7,643 nucleotides of DNA from Deltaproteobacteria bacterium. Its GTDB lineage: Bacteria > Desulfobacterota > Syntrophia > Syntrophales > UBA5619. The stretch spans positions 1-7,643 of the forward strand of contig JAMDBG010000140.1 in the NCBI GenBank assembly GCA_023487865.1, given 5' to 3'. A model generated the notes under the pieces. That model was not told the DNA's origin and did not search any database. It saw only the letters and a list, made by a program, of their open reading frames with translations. Made by a program: the position numbers and the translations under genes. How positions within the stretch are numbered: position 1 is the first letter of the stretch; each line of letters opens with the position of its first letter. Of the stretch, positions 1-7,207 are shown in pieces.

Positions 1-520
1 TCAGGACATCAAGCCGGAAAAGGATGCGTTCGGCATGGAGACCTTTGCGAAGATCAAGGGCGAATTCAAGTGGAACAAGGATTTTGCCCCCGAGTACTTC
101 TGGTACAACGGCAAGGTGGATCGGACGCTCCCGGGCGACAAGATCGACCCGGCCAAGGTGGTGCAGTTCAACCGCCCCCTGGGTGACCGCAACGACCCGA
201 ACGCCCGGATTACCCCCTTCAAGATGATGCGGGGCAAACAGCCCTACGACGCCGGGAACAGCACCATGGCTTACGTGCACCTCTTCGGCGGCTACTGGAA
301 GCATTTTGACTGGGGGAAGGCCCTCGCGGACGGCATGAAGGCGGCTGGGGCGCCTTACAGCGGCAAATACGGCTTTGTGGAGACCAGCATGGTCTGGCGT
401 GTGAACCACATGGTCGCCCCCAAGGCGAAGGCCTTGAAATGCGCCGATTGTCACGGCTCCAAGGGGCGTCTCGACTGGAAGAATCTCGGGTATGACGGGG
501 ATCCGATGAAAAAGAAGTAA
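1..520 (+). CDS. Octaheme c-type cytochrome, tetrathionate reductase family (C-terminal part)
   Basis: This is the 3' part of a gene that begins left of the window; the open frame runs from base 2 for 172 codons to a TAA at 518-520. One c-type heme site is visible, Cys-Ala-Asp-Cys-His (bases 440-454, visible residues 147-151). It lies in a tail reading KALKCADCHGSKGRLDW followed by LGYDGDP, which I associate with octaheme tetrathionate reductase (OTR) cytochromes. An upstream His in RVNHMVAP (bases 407-409) could be a distal heme ligand. Family members are exported multiheme proteins that reduce tetrathionate, nitrite or hydroxylamine in vitro; their physiological substrate is often unclear. 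The other heme sites would lie in the missing N-terminal part. The gene converges on the histidine kinase with only 102 bp between their stops. A different multiheme cytochrome with a similar tail is the main alternative. An internal ATG at base 35 is not the start, because coding similarity continues upstream of it. Confidence 0.8.
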   Translation, partial: QDIKPEKDAFGMETFAKIKGEFKWNKDFAPEYFWYNGKVDRTLPGDKIDPAKVVQFNRPLGDRNDPNARITPFKMMRGKQPYDAGNSTMAYVHLFGGYWKHFDWGKALADGMKAAGAPYSGKYGFVETSMVWRVNHMVAPKAKALKCADCHGSKGRLDWKNLGYDGDPMKKK

Positions 521-542
521 CCGGTTGTTTCGCGCCGGTTTT
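519..542 (+). terminator. Possible weak intrinsic terminator of the cytochrome gene
   Basis: A 6-bp stem (AACCGG at 519-524 with CCGGTT at 535-540) has a 10-nt loop and runs into TTTT at 539-542. It overlaps the stop codon of the cytochrome gene. The stem is short, so this is a candidate only; the stronger hairpin at 568-611 may do the work instead. Confidence 0.3.
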
Positions 543-567
543 ATCGGATAATGGTAAATGATTGACT

Positions 568-611
568 GCATCACCGGTGGGTGCGTGGCGAAATGCGCCC
601 ACCGGTGATGC
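568..611. terminator. Strong hairpin between convergent genes, likely bidirectional terminator
   Basis: Perfect 14-bp inverted repeat: GCATCACCGGTGGG at 568-581 and its complement at 598-611. Four more pairs, two of them G-T, can extend the stem to a loop of about 8 nt. It lies between the stop of the + strand cytochrome gene (520) and the stop of the - strand kinase gene (623), 11 bp from the latter. The symmetry suits termination from both sides. Neither flank has a long T-run, so it may instead block or stabilise 3' ends rather than act as a classical rho-independent terminator. Confidence 0.55.
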
Positions 612-622
612 GGGTATTCTTC

Positions 623-3600
623 TCAGCGGTGCAGTTCGTCCCTGATGGCCATCCCGATCTTTTCCATCACGTACGGCTTCTGGACATAAGCCCCCGCCCC
701 GAGCGCTTGCATCTGCTGAACCCGCTCCGTTTCTGAAAACCCGCTGACGATAATCGCCTTCTGGTTCGGTTTGAACTCACGGATGCGCCGATACGTCTCG
801 AATCCGTCGATCCCCGGCTCCATGATCATGTCCAGCACCACCAGATCCGCAGGGGCCGTCTTCAGGTACTCTATCGCCTCTTCACCACCAGGGCAGACGT
901 CAACGGTATAGCCCAGACGCGTCAGCATGTTCCGGGCGACATCCCGCTGCTCTTCGACATCGTCGACGACGAGGATCTTCTCTCCCCTCCCCAGGTATTC
1001 CTCGACCGGGATCCTTCTCCTTGCTTCCGCCGCCTCTTCTCTTGTGACGGGGAAATAGAGATGGAACGTCGTCCCGCGGCCTGCTTCGCTTTCCACATCG
1101 ATATATCCGTCATGGTCCTTGACCATTCCCCAGACGATGGTCAATCCCAGCCCTGTCCCGCTCTTTCCCATCGCTTTCTTCGTGTAGAAAGGCTCGAATA
1201 TCTTGCCGATATCCACGCTGCTGATCCCGGTGCCCGTGTCCGATACCGTCAGGATCACGTAATCCCCCACCTGAATATCGTCATAGCCGCGGATCGGTTT
1301 TTCCAGGTACCTGTTCTCGGTTCTCACCGCCACCCGCCCCCGTTGGGAGATCGCCTCCGCCGCATTGATGATCAGATTAGCGACCGCCTTCTCCAGATGG
1401 ACGGGCGAACCCTTGATGTTGAGTATTTCGGGAGACAGGTCGATCGAGAACGTCACCCCGGGATTGTCAGCTCTGATCCGCTCATAGACGGGGGAGCGCA
1501 GGAACCCGGAGATGACGTCGTTGAGGTTCACTACCTCCATGACGGAGACACCCCGCCGTGTCATGGTGAGCATATCCTGAATGATCGCCCCCGCTCTGTC
1601 GGTGGAAGCCGCAATGTTCTTCACGTATCGCCGCAGGGGATCCCCCTCGGGGATGATCTCCAGCAGCAGCTCCGTATAGCCGAGTTGTGCTCCCAGCACA
1701 TTGTTGAGGTCATGGGCCACCCCTCCTGCCAGCGTTCCCAGGGCCTCCATCTTCTCCAGGCGATGGAGCCTCTCTTCCAACTCCCGTCGCTTCTTTTCAC
1801 CGCGCTTCCGCTCGGTGATGTCCCTCTCCACGCTCAAAACGAACTTCTTCCCCTTGATCAGCACCGACTGGGATGAAACCTCGGCGTCAAAGAGGGTGCC
1901 GTCCTTTCTTTGGTGCCGAACGGTGAACAGGGCCGGTTTCCCGCTTCTGACAAGGCGCATCCGTTCGGCATGAACCTCGGGCGAAATGTCGGGATCAATG
2001 CAGGAGATGGATTTGCCCTGGATCTCTTCGCGGGAGTAACCATGCATCTGAAGGGCGGTTTCGTTCATATCCGCGATGATCGGTATCTTGTCTCCATCCA
2101 CTTCCAGAAGCAGCGCATAGTCGCCGACCCGCTCGAAGAGGGTGCGGTACCGTTCTTCATTCTCCCTGAGTTCCTCTTCCCTGCGCTTGCGGTCGGTGAT
2201 CACTTCCGTGTAGATGATGAAGCCGCCGATCGAACCGTCGGACTCATACCAGGGACGGCACTCCCAGCGGGTCCAGTCCACCGTGCCGTCTGCACGGAGA
2301 TAGGGGTCCTCCTCGCTGCTCGACACCTCACCGGCCAGTGCCCTCTGATGCACGTCCCGCCATTTCTGGGGTAGGTCCGGAAAGACTTCATAGTGGTGCT
2401 TCCCGATGACATCCCGTTCCTTCACCTTGTACTCGTTGAGGTACTCCTGGCTGACATAGACATACTTCAAGTCCTTGTCGTGGACGGCGATGGCGCTTCT
2501 TGCATGGGAGATGATGTACTGCATCAGATTGTGGGCGTGGGCCAGCTTCTCCTCCACCTGCTTGCGGGCCGTGATTTCGGTGGTGATGCCGCACACCCCC
2601 TTGACGCTGCCGTCTTCGCCCCGCAAGGGGAATTTGATGGAGAGGAACGACCGTCTTCCCCGGCTATCTTCCAGTACTTCCTCTTTTTCGATCACTTTGC
2701 CCGATGCCAGCACCTTTTCATCATTCTCGCGAAACTGCCTGCCTACCGGTCCTGGAAACAGCTCCTCATCCGTCTTGCCGATGGCCTGCTCCCGTTTCAA
2801 ACCGGTCACCTCTTCCCACTTGCGGTTGACCAGTTCGTATCGTCCGTTTGCATCCTTGACAAAGATGGGGGCGCCGTTGTTCTCGATCAAGCCGGCCAGG
2901 AAACGGCGATTCTCTCTCAGCGCCTCTTCCGCCCGCTCGCGGGCGATCGCGATGTGCTTGGTCTCCGTAATGTCGCGCATGAAGCCGACAAGCCGTTCCG
3001 GGCCCTTGGGTCCGCTGATGACGGTGACGACGTCCTGGATCCAGATCTCCCCGCCGTCCTGTGTGATCGCCCGGTATTCGAACTCGTGGTCGCGTCCCTG
3101 TTCGGTCTGTTCGGAACAGTATTGGACGGCCCTTTCCCGGTCGTCGTCATGGATGAGGCGGGCCCAGGCGTCCATGTCCCGCCAGTAGGCAAGGGGATAG
3201 CCGAAGATCCTTTCCGCCTGAGGTCCCATGTAGGTGAATGTCCCGGTGGTGATATCAACCTCCCAGGTCACGGTATTGGTGGATTCAAGCATCCGGCGGT
3301 GTTTGTTCTCGCTGATCTCCAGGGCCTTGACGGCGGCAAGTTCGTTCTTTCTCGCCAGGCCGATCCCGGCAAGCAGCTGGGCGAACTTGGACAGAAAGGC
3401 AAGGGCGGGTCGGAACGCCTCCTCGGGAAGAACGGGGATCTTTCTGAATGCCGCCATGTACTTTCTTTCATCGAACCCGTACTCCCGCGCCGTCTTACGA
3501 AAGAACTCCTCCTCATCCTTCCCCGGAGGTTCGGTGAAGAGCTGTCCGGCAAAGACATTGGCCACATGCTGTCCTTCGATCACCACGGGGGCGGAGGCGT

Positions 3601-3949
3601 CGGTGAGCCCCCGGGGGCAGCGATACAGGGCGAACGGCTCCCCTTCGTCCAGGCGTTTTCTGATCCTGACGTCGCTCTCCATGCACTCGTTGGCGATTTG
3701 GGGGTTCTTCCTGTGGAACTCGGTGCATATCTCCTGCCAGCCTGACCCGGTGAGTGCCTCACCATCCATCGCGATGATCGCCGAAGGGATTCCGGTCGCC
3801 TTGTACAGTTCATCGGTGAGTTCCTGCAGGGTGGGGATGTCGATCAGTTCTTTGAGGGAAATGGAGATTTTTCTGTCACTGAGCCGTGCGGGGGAGCTGT
3901 AACTGACCCCTTGCTGAATCCGACGTCTTATCCCTTTTCGCTTTTCCAT
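623..3949 (-). CDS. PocR/multi-PAS hybrid sensor histidine kinase with C-terminal receiver
   Basis: An 1108-residue sensor kinase with no signal peptide or membrane segment, so probably cytosolic. Domains in order: a PocR-type ligand-binding domain (about 30-200) with the usual WQEIC, CMESD and YRCPRGL patterns, giving cysteines 75, 89 and 111; four PAS domains (about 214-331, 347-462, 472-586, 598-714), several ending in the DIT-x-R/K motif typical of a PAS C-terminus; HisKA with phospho-acceptor His746 in GGVAHDLNN; and a HATPase with N box (Asn862), G1 box DTGTG (904-908), F box FEPF (918-921) and G2 box GTGLGL (931-936). A receiver (about 990-1108) follows, with Asp996/Asp997, phospho-acceptor Asp1040, Ser1069 and Lys1091. 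All catalytic residues look intact. The sequence does not reveal the ligand; PocR domains are thought to bind small organic molecules. No response regulator or output domain is present nearby. The ATG at 3949 is preceded by a weak AAGG. Confidence 0.92.
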   Translation of the reverse strand: MEKRKGIRRRIQQGVSYSSPARLSDRKISISLKELIDIPTLQELTDELYKATGIPSAIIAMDGEALTGSGWQEICTEFHRKNPQIANECMESDVRIRKRLDEGEPFALYRCPRGLTDASAPVVIEGQHVANVFAGQLFTEPPGKDEEEFFRKTAREYGFDERKYMAAFRKIPVLPEEAFRPALAFLSKFAQLLAGIGLARKNELAAVKALEISENKHRRMLESTNTVTWEVDITTGTFTYMGPQAERIFGYPLAYWRDMDAWARLIHDDDRERAVQYCSEQTEQGRDHEFEYRAITQDGGEIWIQDVVTVISGPKGPERLVGFMRDITETKHIAIARERAEEALRENRRFLAGLIENNGAPIFVKDANGRYELVNRKWEEVTGLKREQAIGKTDEELFPGPVGRQFRENDEKVLASGKVIEKEEVLEDSRGRRSFLSIKFPLRGEDGSVKGVCGITTEITARKQVEEKLAHAHNLMQYIISHARSAIAVHDKDLKYVYVSQEYLNEYKVKERDVIGKHHYEVFPDLPQKWRDVHQRALAGEVSSSEEDPYLRADGTVDWTRWECRPWYESDGSIGGFIIYTEVITDRKRREEELRENEERYRTLFERVGDYALLLEVDGDKIPIIADMNETALQMHGYSREEIQGKSISCIDPDISPEVHAERMRLVRSGKPALFTVRHQRKDGTLFDAEVSSQSVLIKGKKFVLSVERDITERKRGEKKRRELEERLHRLEKMEALGTLAGGVAHDLNNVLGAQLGYTELLLEIIPEGDPLRRYVKNIAASTDRAGAIIQDMLTMTRRGVSVMEVVNLNDVISGFLRSPVYERIRADNPGVTFSIDLSPEILNIKGSPVHLEKAVANLIINAAEAISQRGRVAVRTENRYLEKPIRGYDDIQVGDYVILTVSDTGTGISSVDIGKIFEPFYTKKAMGKSGTGLGLTIVWGMVKDHDGYIDVESEAGRGTTFHLYFPVTREEAAEARRRIPVEEYLGRGEKILVVDDVEEQRDVARNMLTRLGYTVDVCPGGEEAIEYLKTAPADLVVLDMIMEPGIDGFETYRRIREFKPNQKAIIVSGFSETERVQQMQALGAGAYVQKPYVMEKIGMAIRDELHR

Positions 3950-3958
3950 ATTCCGGCC

Positions 3959-4045
3959 TTATCTGGTGAAGAGGGGGGTCATGTTGATCCGATGCAGGAA
4001 GAGCGTCTGCCGTTTTTCGGGATTCGGGAAAAGGGGGATTAACAT
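3959..4045 (-). CDS. Possible 28-residue leader ORF upstream of the kinase
   Basis: A small open frame, ATG at 4043-4045 to TAA at 3959-3961, would encode MLIPLFPNPEKRQTLFLHRI followed by NMTPLFTR. AGGA lies 9 nt before the ATG, and its stop is 9 nt before the kinase ATG. It lies wholly inside the 5' untranslated region predicted from the promoter at 4083-4111. It could be a leader peptide that couples translation to the kinase, or chance: the peptide has no recognisable domain, and an ORF this short is weak evidence by itself. Confidence 0.2.
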   Translation of the reverse strand: MLIPLFPNPEKRQTLFLHRINMTPLFTR

Positions 4046-4082
4046 TGTAACGTATCCTGTAAACTTTCTTTTCTTCCGGTTC

Positions 4083-4111
4083 AGGATAAGAAAAACGCCC
4101 GTGCGTGTCAA
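4083..4111 (-). promoter_or_regulatory. Sigma70-type promoter for the histidine kinase gene
   Basis: Read on the minus strand, a perfect -35 box TTGACA (4106-4111) and a -10 box TATCCT (4083-4088) are separated by exactly 17 nt. The predicted transcription start is near 4075, leaving about 125 nt of untranslated leader before the kinase ATG at 3949. The promoter sits 30 bp past the stop of the second permease. The kinase can therefore be transcribed on its own, although read-through from the ABC operon is not excluded because no convincing terminator separates them. Confidence 0.65.
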
Positions 4112-4116
4112 GATGA

Positions 4117-4126
4117 TTTGTACAAA
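4117..4126. promoter_or_regulatory. 10-bp palindrome abutting the -35 box, possible operator
   Basis: TTTGTACAAA is a perfect palindrome five bases upstream of the -35 box of the kinase promoter. The position would suit an activator or repressor site. A 10-bp palindrome of this AT-rich kind can arise by chance, and no second copy was seen, so the call is tentative. Confidence 0.22.
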
Positions 4127-4140
4127 ATGAACGCCTTCCG

Positions 4141-5316
4141 CTATGCCGCCCGCAGGGCCTCGACGATCTTCATCCGGGAGGCGCGCAGGGCGGGCAGGAC
4201 GCCGCCGATCAGGCCCATGACGAGCGAGAAGGCCATGGCCTGCAGGACGATGGGCGCGGTGAGGGTGAACTTGAACGCCAGTTCCGAGAAGGTCTGGAAA
4301 TTCACCGTGGAGACGGTGATCAGCTGCATGAACGAGGCGAAGAAAAGCCCCGCGGCGCCACCGAGGAAACCCAGAAGCAGCGATTCCGCGAGAAAGGCGG
4401 CCAGGATGCTCCGCCGGCGGAAGCCCAGCGCCCGCATCGTTCCGATCTCTCCGATCCGGTTGGCCACGGCGGAATACATGGTGATCATGGCCCCGATGAT
4501 CGCGCCGATCGAAAAGATGACGGTCAGCGACACGCCGAGAATCCGCAGGAACTTCGCCATCATCTCGGACTGATCGAGGTAGTAGCGCGTTTCCCGCTTG
4601 GCCTCCAGCGTGAGCCGGGGATCCGTTTCGATGGCCTTTTTTGCCGCCTCAAAGGCGTCCGGGGTCCGCAGCTTGAATATGAGCGATGAATAGACGGGCC
4701 GCCGGAAAGCCTGCATCACCTGGTCCACGTCCCCCCAGATCTCGGAACTGAATCCCGTATTTCCCGCATCGAAGATCCCCACCACCGTCCAGCGCCTCTG
4801 TCCCCAGTTCAGCGTCCCCTGAAGGCCGACCCCCATGAACCCCTTGGCGATGCTGTTTCCGACGATCACCTCCGACGATCCCATCCTGAACATACGGCCC
4901 GAAACGAGCCTCACCTGCGGCCGCAGGGGGATGGAACCCTCCTGGACGCCCCGGACCACGACGTTGGAATGGCTCGATGCCTTTCCCGCTCCCCGCTTGG
5001 GGAGGGAGATCAGGACCACGACCTCCTTGGCCAGGAGCCTCCGGCCTTCCGCTCCGATCGCCGCCTGGGGCACCATCTCCACGATGGAGGCCTGCCGGCG
5101 GTCGATGCCGCTCATCACCTCCGACGCCGAACCCTTGCGGAAGACGACCACGTTGTCATAGGAGCCCGTCTCCACGAGGGTCTTCTGGAGGCCCTCGGCC
5201 ATCATCAGGACAGCGGCGAAGACGAACACGACGAGCGCCATCCCGGAAACCGTCAGGCTCGTCGTCAACCGGCGTTTCCAGAGGTTCCGCATGCTGTACG
5301 AGAGGGGAACGGCCAT
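4141..5316 (-). CDS. MacB/FtsX-type ABC transporter permease (second permease)
   Basis: A 391-residue inner-membrane permease of the MacB/LolC/FtsX class. One membrane helix near the N-terminus (about 17-40) is followed by a large extracytoplasmic MacB-like domain (about 41-255). Three C-terminal helices follow (about 257-282, 305-330 and 353-376), the FtsX domain. The cytoplasmic stretch IGEIGTMRALGFRRRSI (288-304) and the ending PALRASRMKIVEALRA are typical of this family. The chosen ATG (5314-5316) shares its A with the TAA of the first permease and has a strong AAGGAGG eight bases upstream; an in-frame extension to 5388 would overlap that gene and lacks support. Members of this class are mechanotransmitters that move lipoproteins, peptides or drugs across the envelope rather than through a classical channel. 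The substrate here is unknown. It probably pairs with the first permease as a heterodimer on the shared ATPase. Confidence 0.88.
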   Translation of the reverse strand: MAVPLSYSMRNLWKRRLTTSLTVSGMALVVFVFAAVLMMAEGLQKTLVETGSYDNVVVFRKGSASEVMSGIDRRQASIVEMVPQAAIGAEGRRLLAKEVVVLISLPKRGAGKASSHSNVVVRGVQEGSIPLRPQVRLVSGRMFRMGSSEVIVGNSIAKGFMGVGLQGTLNWGQRRWTVVGIFDAGNTGFSSEIWGDVDQVMQAFRRPVYSSLIFKLRTPDAFEAAKKAIETDPRLTLEAKRETRYYLDQSEMMAKFLRILGVSLTVIFSIGAIIGAMITMYSAVANRIGEIGTMRALGFRRRSILAAFLAESLLLGFLGGAAGLFFASFMQLITVSTVNFQTFSELAFKFTLTAPIVLQAMAFSLVMGLIGGVLPALRASRMKIVEALRAA

Positions 5317-6473
5317 TATCCGATCCTCCTTAAGCCGTCGGCGATGCCGACGCGGATCGCATGGCGGGTCGGAATGACGGCCGCGCAAAAGGCGATCAGG
5401 AAGGCGGCCAGAAGGTCCAGCCAGAGCGTCTCCTCGGAGACGAGAAAAATCGGAAAATAGTTGGAGAGGGAATGGCCGAAGGCGGCGGCCGCGGGGTAGG
5501 TGAGGGCCATTCCTGCGATGCAGCCCGTCAGGGCGATCACGAGGGATTCGCCGAAGATCATGACGGCGATCGCGCCGCCGCCGAACCCCATGGTTTTCAT
5601 GACGGCATAATCGCCGATCCTCTCCCGGGTGGTCATGGCCATGGTGTTGGCGACGACCGCCATGATGATCAGGACGACGACGAAGGAAACCATCTGGATG
5701 GCGGTGACGATGGCGCCGCTCATGGCGATGAACCCCTGGTTGAAGGCCTTTTCCGTCTCCGTGAGCGTCTCGGCAAGGGAGTTCTTGAAGGCTTTGTCCA
5801 CGGCCAGGGCCACATCGGGCGTAAGGTCCGGCCTGGCGACGGAGATCATGTAGAATCCCACCTGATCGGCCCGCTGGGGCGACACTTTTTTCAGGGTTTC
5901 GTTGAGGTAGTCCCAGTGGAAAAGAAACTGGGTCTCGTCGATCGTTTCATCCCTGCCCCGGTAGAGGCCCCGCAGGACGAAATCCCAGTTGCCCGGGTAG
6001 ATCGTTCCCTTGAGTGTGACCGTATCGCCGATCTTCCAGCCGAATCGCGCCGCCAGTTTTCTGCCGGCGATGAAGCCCTTCCGGTCGGCCAGAAAGGCCT
6101 TCTTCTCCGCGGGCGAAAGAACGAATTCCGGATAGATCGTCATATAGGTCCTCGGCTCGATGCAGAAATTCGCGAAGAAATTCTTCTCGTCGATATAGAT
6201 GCCGCCGAACCAGTTTCCGTAGGAGACGTGCTTCACCCCCTCGATCTGCCGGATCTTTTCGTTGTAGGCCAGGGGGAGCGGGAAGATGATCGAGATCGCG
6301 TTTCTCGTGACGAGGCGGGAGACCGAAGCGGCCTCGACGCCGGAATACCAGGCGTCGATCACCGTTCTGAGCAGACCGAAGGCCAGGATGGCCACGGTGA
6401 TGCCCAGGATCGTCAGGCCGCTGCGGAGCCGGTTGCGGAAGGCGTTTCTAAAGAGGATTTTGAGAAGCATCAT
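5316..6473 (-). CDS. MacB/FtsX-type ABC transporter permease (first permease)
   Basis: A 385-residue permease with the same plan as its downstream partner: an N-terminal helix (about 16-40) after a basic start, a large extracytoplasmic domain (about 41-250), then three helices (about 254-278, 300-327 and 350-370). The family stretch RERIGDYAVMKTMGFGGGAI lies at 283-302 and the C-terminus reads PTRHAIRVGIADGLRRIG. The sequences of the two permeases differ clearly, which suggests an asymmetric LolC/LolE-like pair rather than a recent duplication. The ATG at 6471-6473 lies inside the end of the ATPase gene (26-nt overlap), so translation is probably coupled; a second ATG follows directly. AAGGG lies about 11 bases upstream of the first ATG. 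The substrate cannot be read from the sequence. Confidence 0.87.
   Translation of the reverse strand: MMLLKILFRNAFRNRLRSGLTILGITVAILAFGLLRTVIDAWYSGVEAASVSRLVTRNAISIIFPLPLAYNEKIRQIEGVKHVSYGNWFGGIYIDEKNFFANFCIEPRTYMTIYPEFVLSPAEKKAFLADRKGFIAGRKLAARFGWKIGDTVTLKGTIYPGNWDFVLRGLYRGRDETIDETQFLFHWDYLNETLKKVSPQRADQVGFYMISVARPDLTPDVALAVDKAFKNSLAETLTETEKAFNQGFIAMSGAIVTAIQMVSFVVVLIIMAVVANTMAMTTRERIGDYAVMKTMGFGGGAIAVMIFGESLVIALTGCIAGMALTYPAAAAFGHSLSNYFPIFLVSEETLWLDLLAAFLIAFCAAVIPTRHAIRVGIADGLRRIG
5325..5331 (-). promoter_or_regulatory. Shine-Dalgarno AAGGAGG fixing the start of the second permease
   Basis: AAGGAGG on the minus strand lies eight bases before the ATG at 5314-5316. It is embedded in the last codons of the first permease (Leu-Arg-Arg). 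It decides the start in favour of the TAATG overlap and implies reinitiation or coupling between the two permeases. Confidence 0.75.
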
Positions 6474-7155
6474 GGTTCATGAATCCCTTGTCCAAATGCC
6501 GGAGGACCTTTGCCCGCTGGGCCGCCCGGGGATCGTGGGTCACCATGACGATGGTCTTGCCCATCTTGGCGTTCAGGCTCTCCATCATCGAGAGAATCTC
6601 CTCGGCCGACACACGGTCCAGATCCCCTGTCGGCTCGTCGGCGACCAGGATCGTGGGATCGGTGACGATGGCGCGGGCGATGGCCACCCGCTGCTGCTCG
6701 CCGCCGGACATCTCCTTGGGGTAATGGTCCATGCGGTGGTCCAGGCTGACCATGCGCAGGGCCGTCTCGGCGTGCTCCCGCCTTTCCCTCCTGGACAGAG
6801 AGGTCAGATGGAGGGGCAGCTCCACGTTTTCGACCGCCTTCAGGACGGGGATCAGATTGTAGAACTGAAAGATGAAGCCGACGTTGTTGGCGCGCCAGTG
6901 GGCGAGCTCGGTTTCCGACAGGGTCGTGATGTCCACGTCACCCACCCGGATCATCCCCTCGTCCGCCTTGTCGATGCCCGCCAGGAGGTTCAGGAGGGTC
7001 GTCTTCCCGGAGCCCGAGGGTCCCATGAGCGCCAGGAACTCCCCGTCGGCGATGTCGAAGGTGATATCGTGCAGAACCGGAACGACGAGGCTGTCCCGGT
7101 GATAGCACTTGTAAATGTGCCTGATTTCGACGATGGGCGGTTTCGGTTCGGTCAA
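6448..7155 (-). CDS. ABC transporter ATP-binding protein, MacB/LolD type
   Basis: The ATPase that powers the two downstream permeases. From the chosen TTG start (7153-7155) it is 235 residues, normal for the family. Motifs: Walker A GPSGSGKT (45-52), Q-loop Gln97 in FIFQFYN, signature SGGEQQRVAIARA (150-162), Walker B ILVADEPTGDLD (169-180) with catalytic Glu174, and H-loop His207. All are intact. FIFQFYNLIP together with DEPTGDLD is characteristic of the MacB/LolD/FtsE group. The frame stays open to another TTG at 7219-7221, but that start lacks a ribosome site and adds 22 residues outside the domain. The TTG at 7153-7155 has AAAAGGA six bases upstream. The C-terminal tail overlaps the first permease by 26 bases. 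It is the first gene of the operon, and only about 50 bp separate its start from a restriction-gene remnant. Confidence 0.92.
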   Translation of the reverse strand: MTEPKPPIVEIRHIYKCYHRDSLVVPVLHDITFDIADGEFLALMGPSGSGKTTLLNLLAGIDKADEGMIRVGDVDITTLSETELAHWRANNVGFIFQFYNLIPVLKAVENVELPLHLTSLSRRERREHAETALRMVSLDHRMDHYPKEMSGGEQQRVAIARAIVTDPTILVADEPTGDLDRVSAEEILSMMESLNAKMGKTIVMVTHDPRAAQRAKVLRHLDKGFMNHDASQNPL

Positions 7156-7161
7156 GTCAAT

Positions 7162-7168
7162 TCCTTTT
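7162..7168 (-). promoter_or_regulatory. Shine-Dalgarno AAAAGGA deciding a TTG start for the ATPase
   Basis: AAAAGGA on the minus strand lies six bases before the TTG at 7153-7155. The upstream in-frame TTG codons (7174-7176 and 7219-7221) have no comparable site, so this motif is the main reason for choosing the shorter protein. Confidence 0.55.
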
Positions 7169-7182
7169 GCGCTCAAGAACCG

Positions 7183-7191
7183 GATATAACA
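7183..7191 (-). promoter_or_regulatory. Possible extended -10 promoter for the ABC operon
   Basis: TGTTATATC on the minus strand fits an extended -10 element (TG-N-TATATC). It would place transcription start near 7176, just ahead of the ribosome site of the ATPase. No good -35 box is found at the right distance (ATGATG is the best there), so the call is weak. It is the only promoter-like signal between the HsdS remnant and the operon. Confidence 0.22.
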
Positions 7192-7207
7192 ACGGCGTAA
7201 TGTGGCA

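Noticed and set aside
2393..3745. A 450-codon open frame on the + strand opposite the kinase gene.
   Set aside because: It is antisense to a well-supported kinase, its translation has no recognisable domain, and long antisense frames are common in GC-rich DNA.
4010..4030. Tandem TCCCGAA direct repeat (minus strand) in the kinase leader.
   Set aside because: Only two 7-base copies exist, which is too short to interpret.
4092..4104. Minus-strand ACGC-ACGG-GCGT followed by TTTTT, as a terminator for the ABC operon.
   Set aside because: The stem is only 4 bp, and the stretch is fully explained as the spacer of the kinase promoter.
5317..5388. N-terminal extension of the second permease up to 5388.
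   Set aside because: It is arginine/proline-rich shadow sequence inside the first permease. The ATG at 5316 has a strong ribosome site and starts the normal family N-terminus.
5361..6482. A 373-codon + strand open frame opposite the first permease, rich in Asp, Gly and His.
   Set aside because: Its composition is typical of an antisense shadow of a GC-rich gene; the permease on the other strand is clear.
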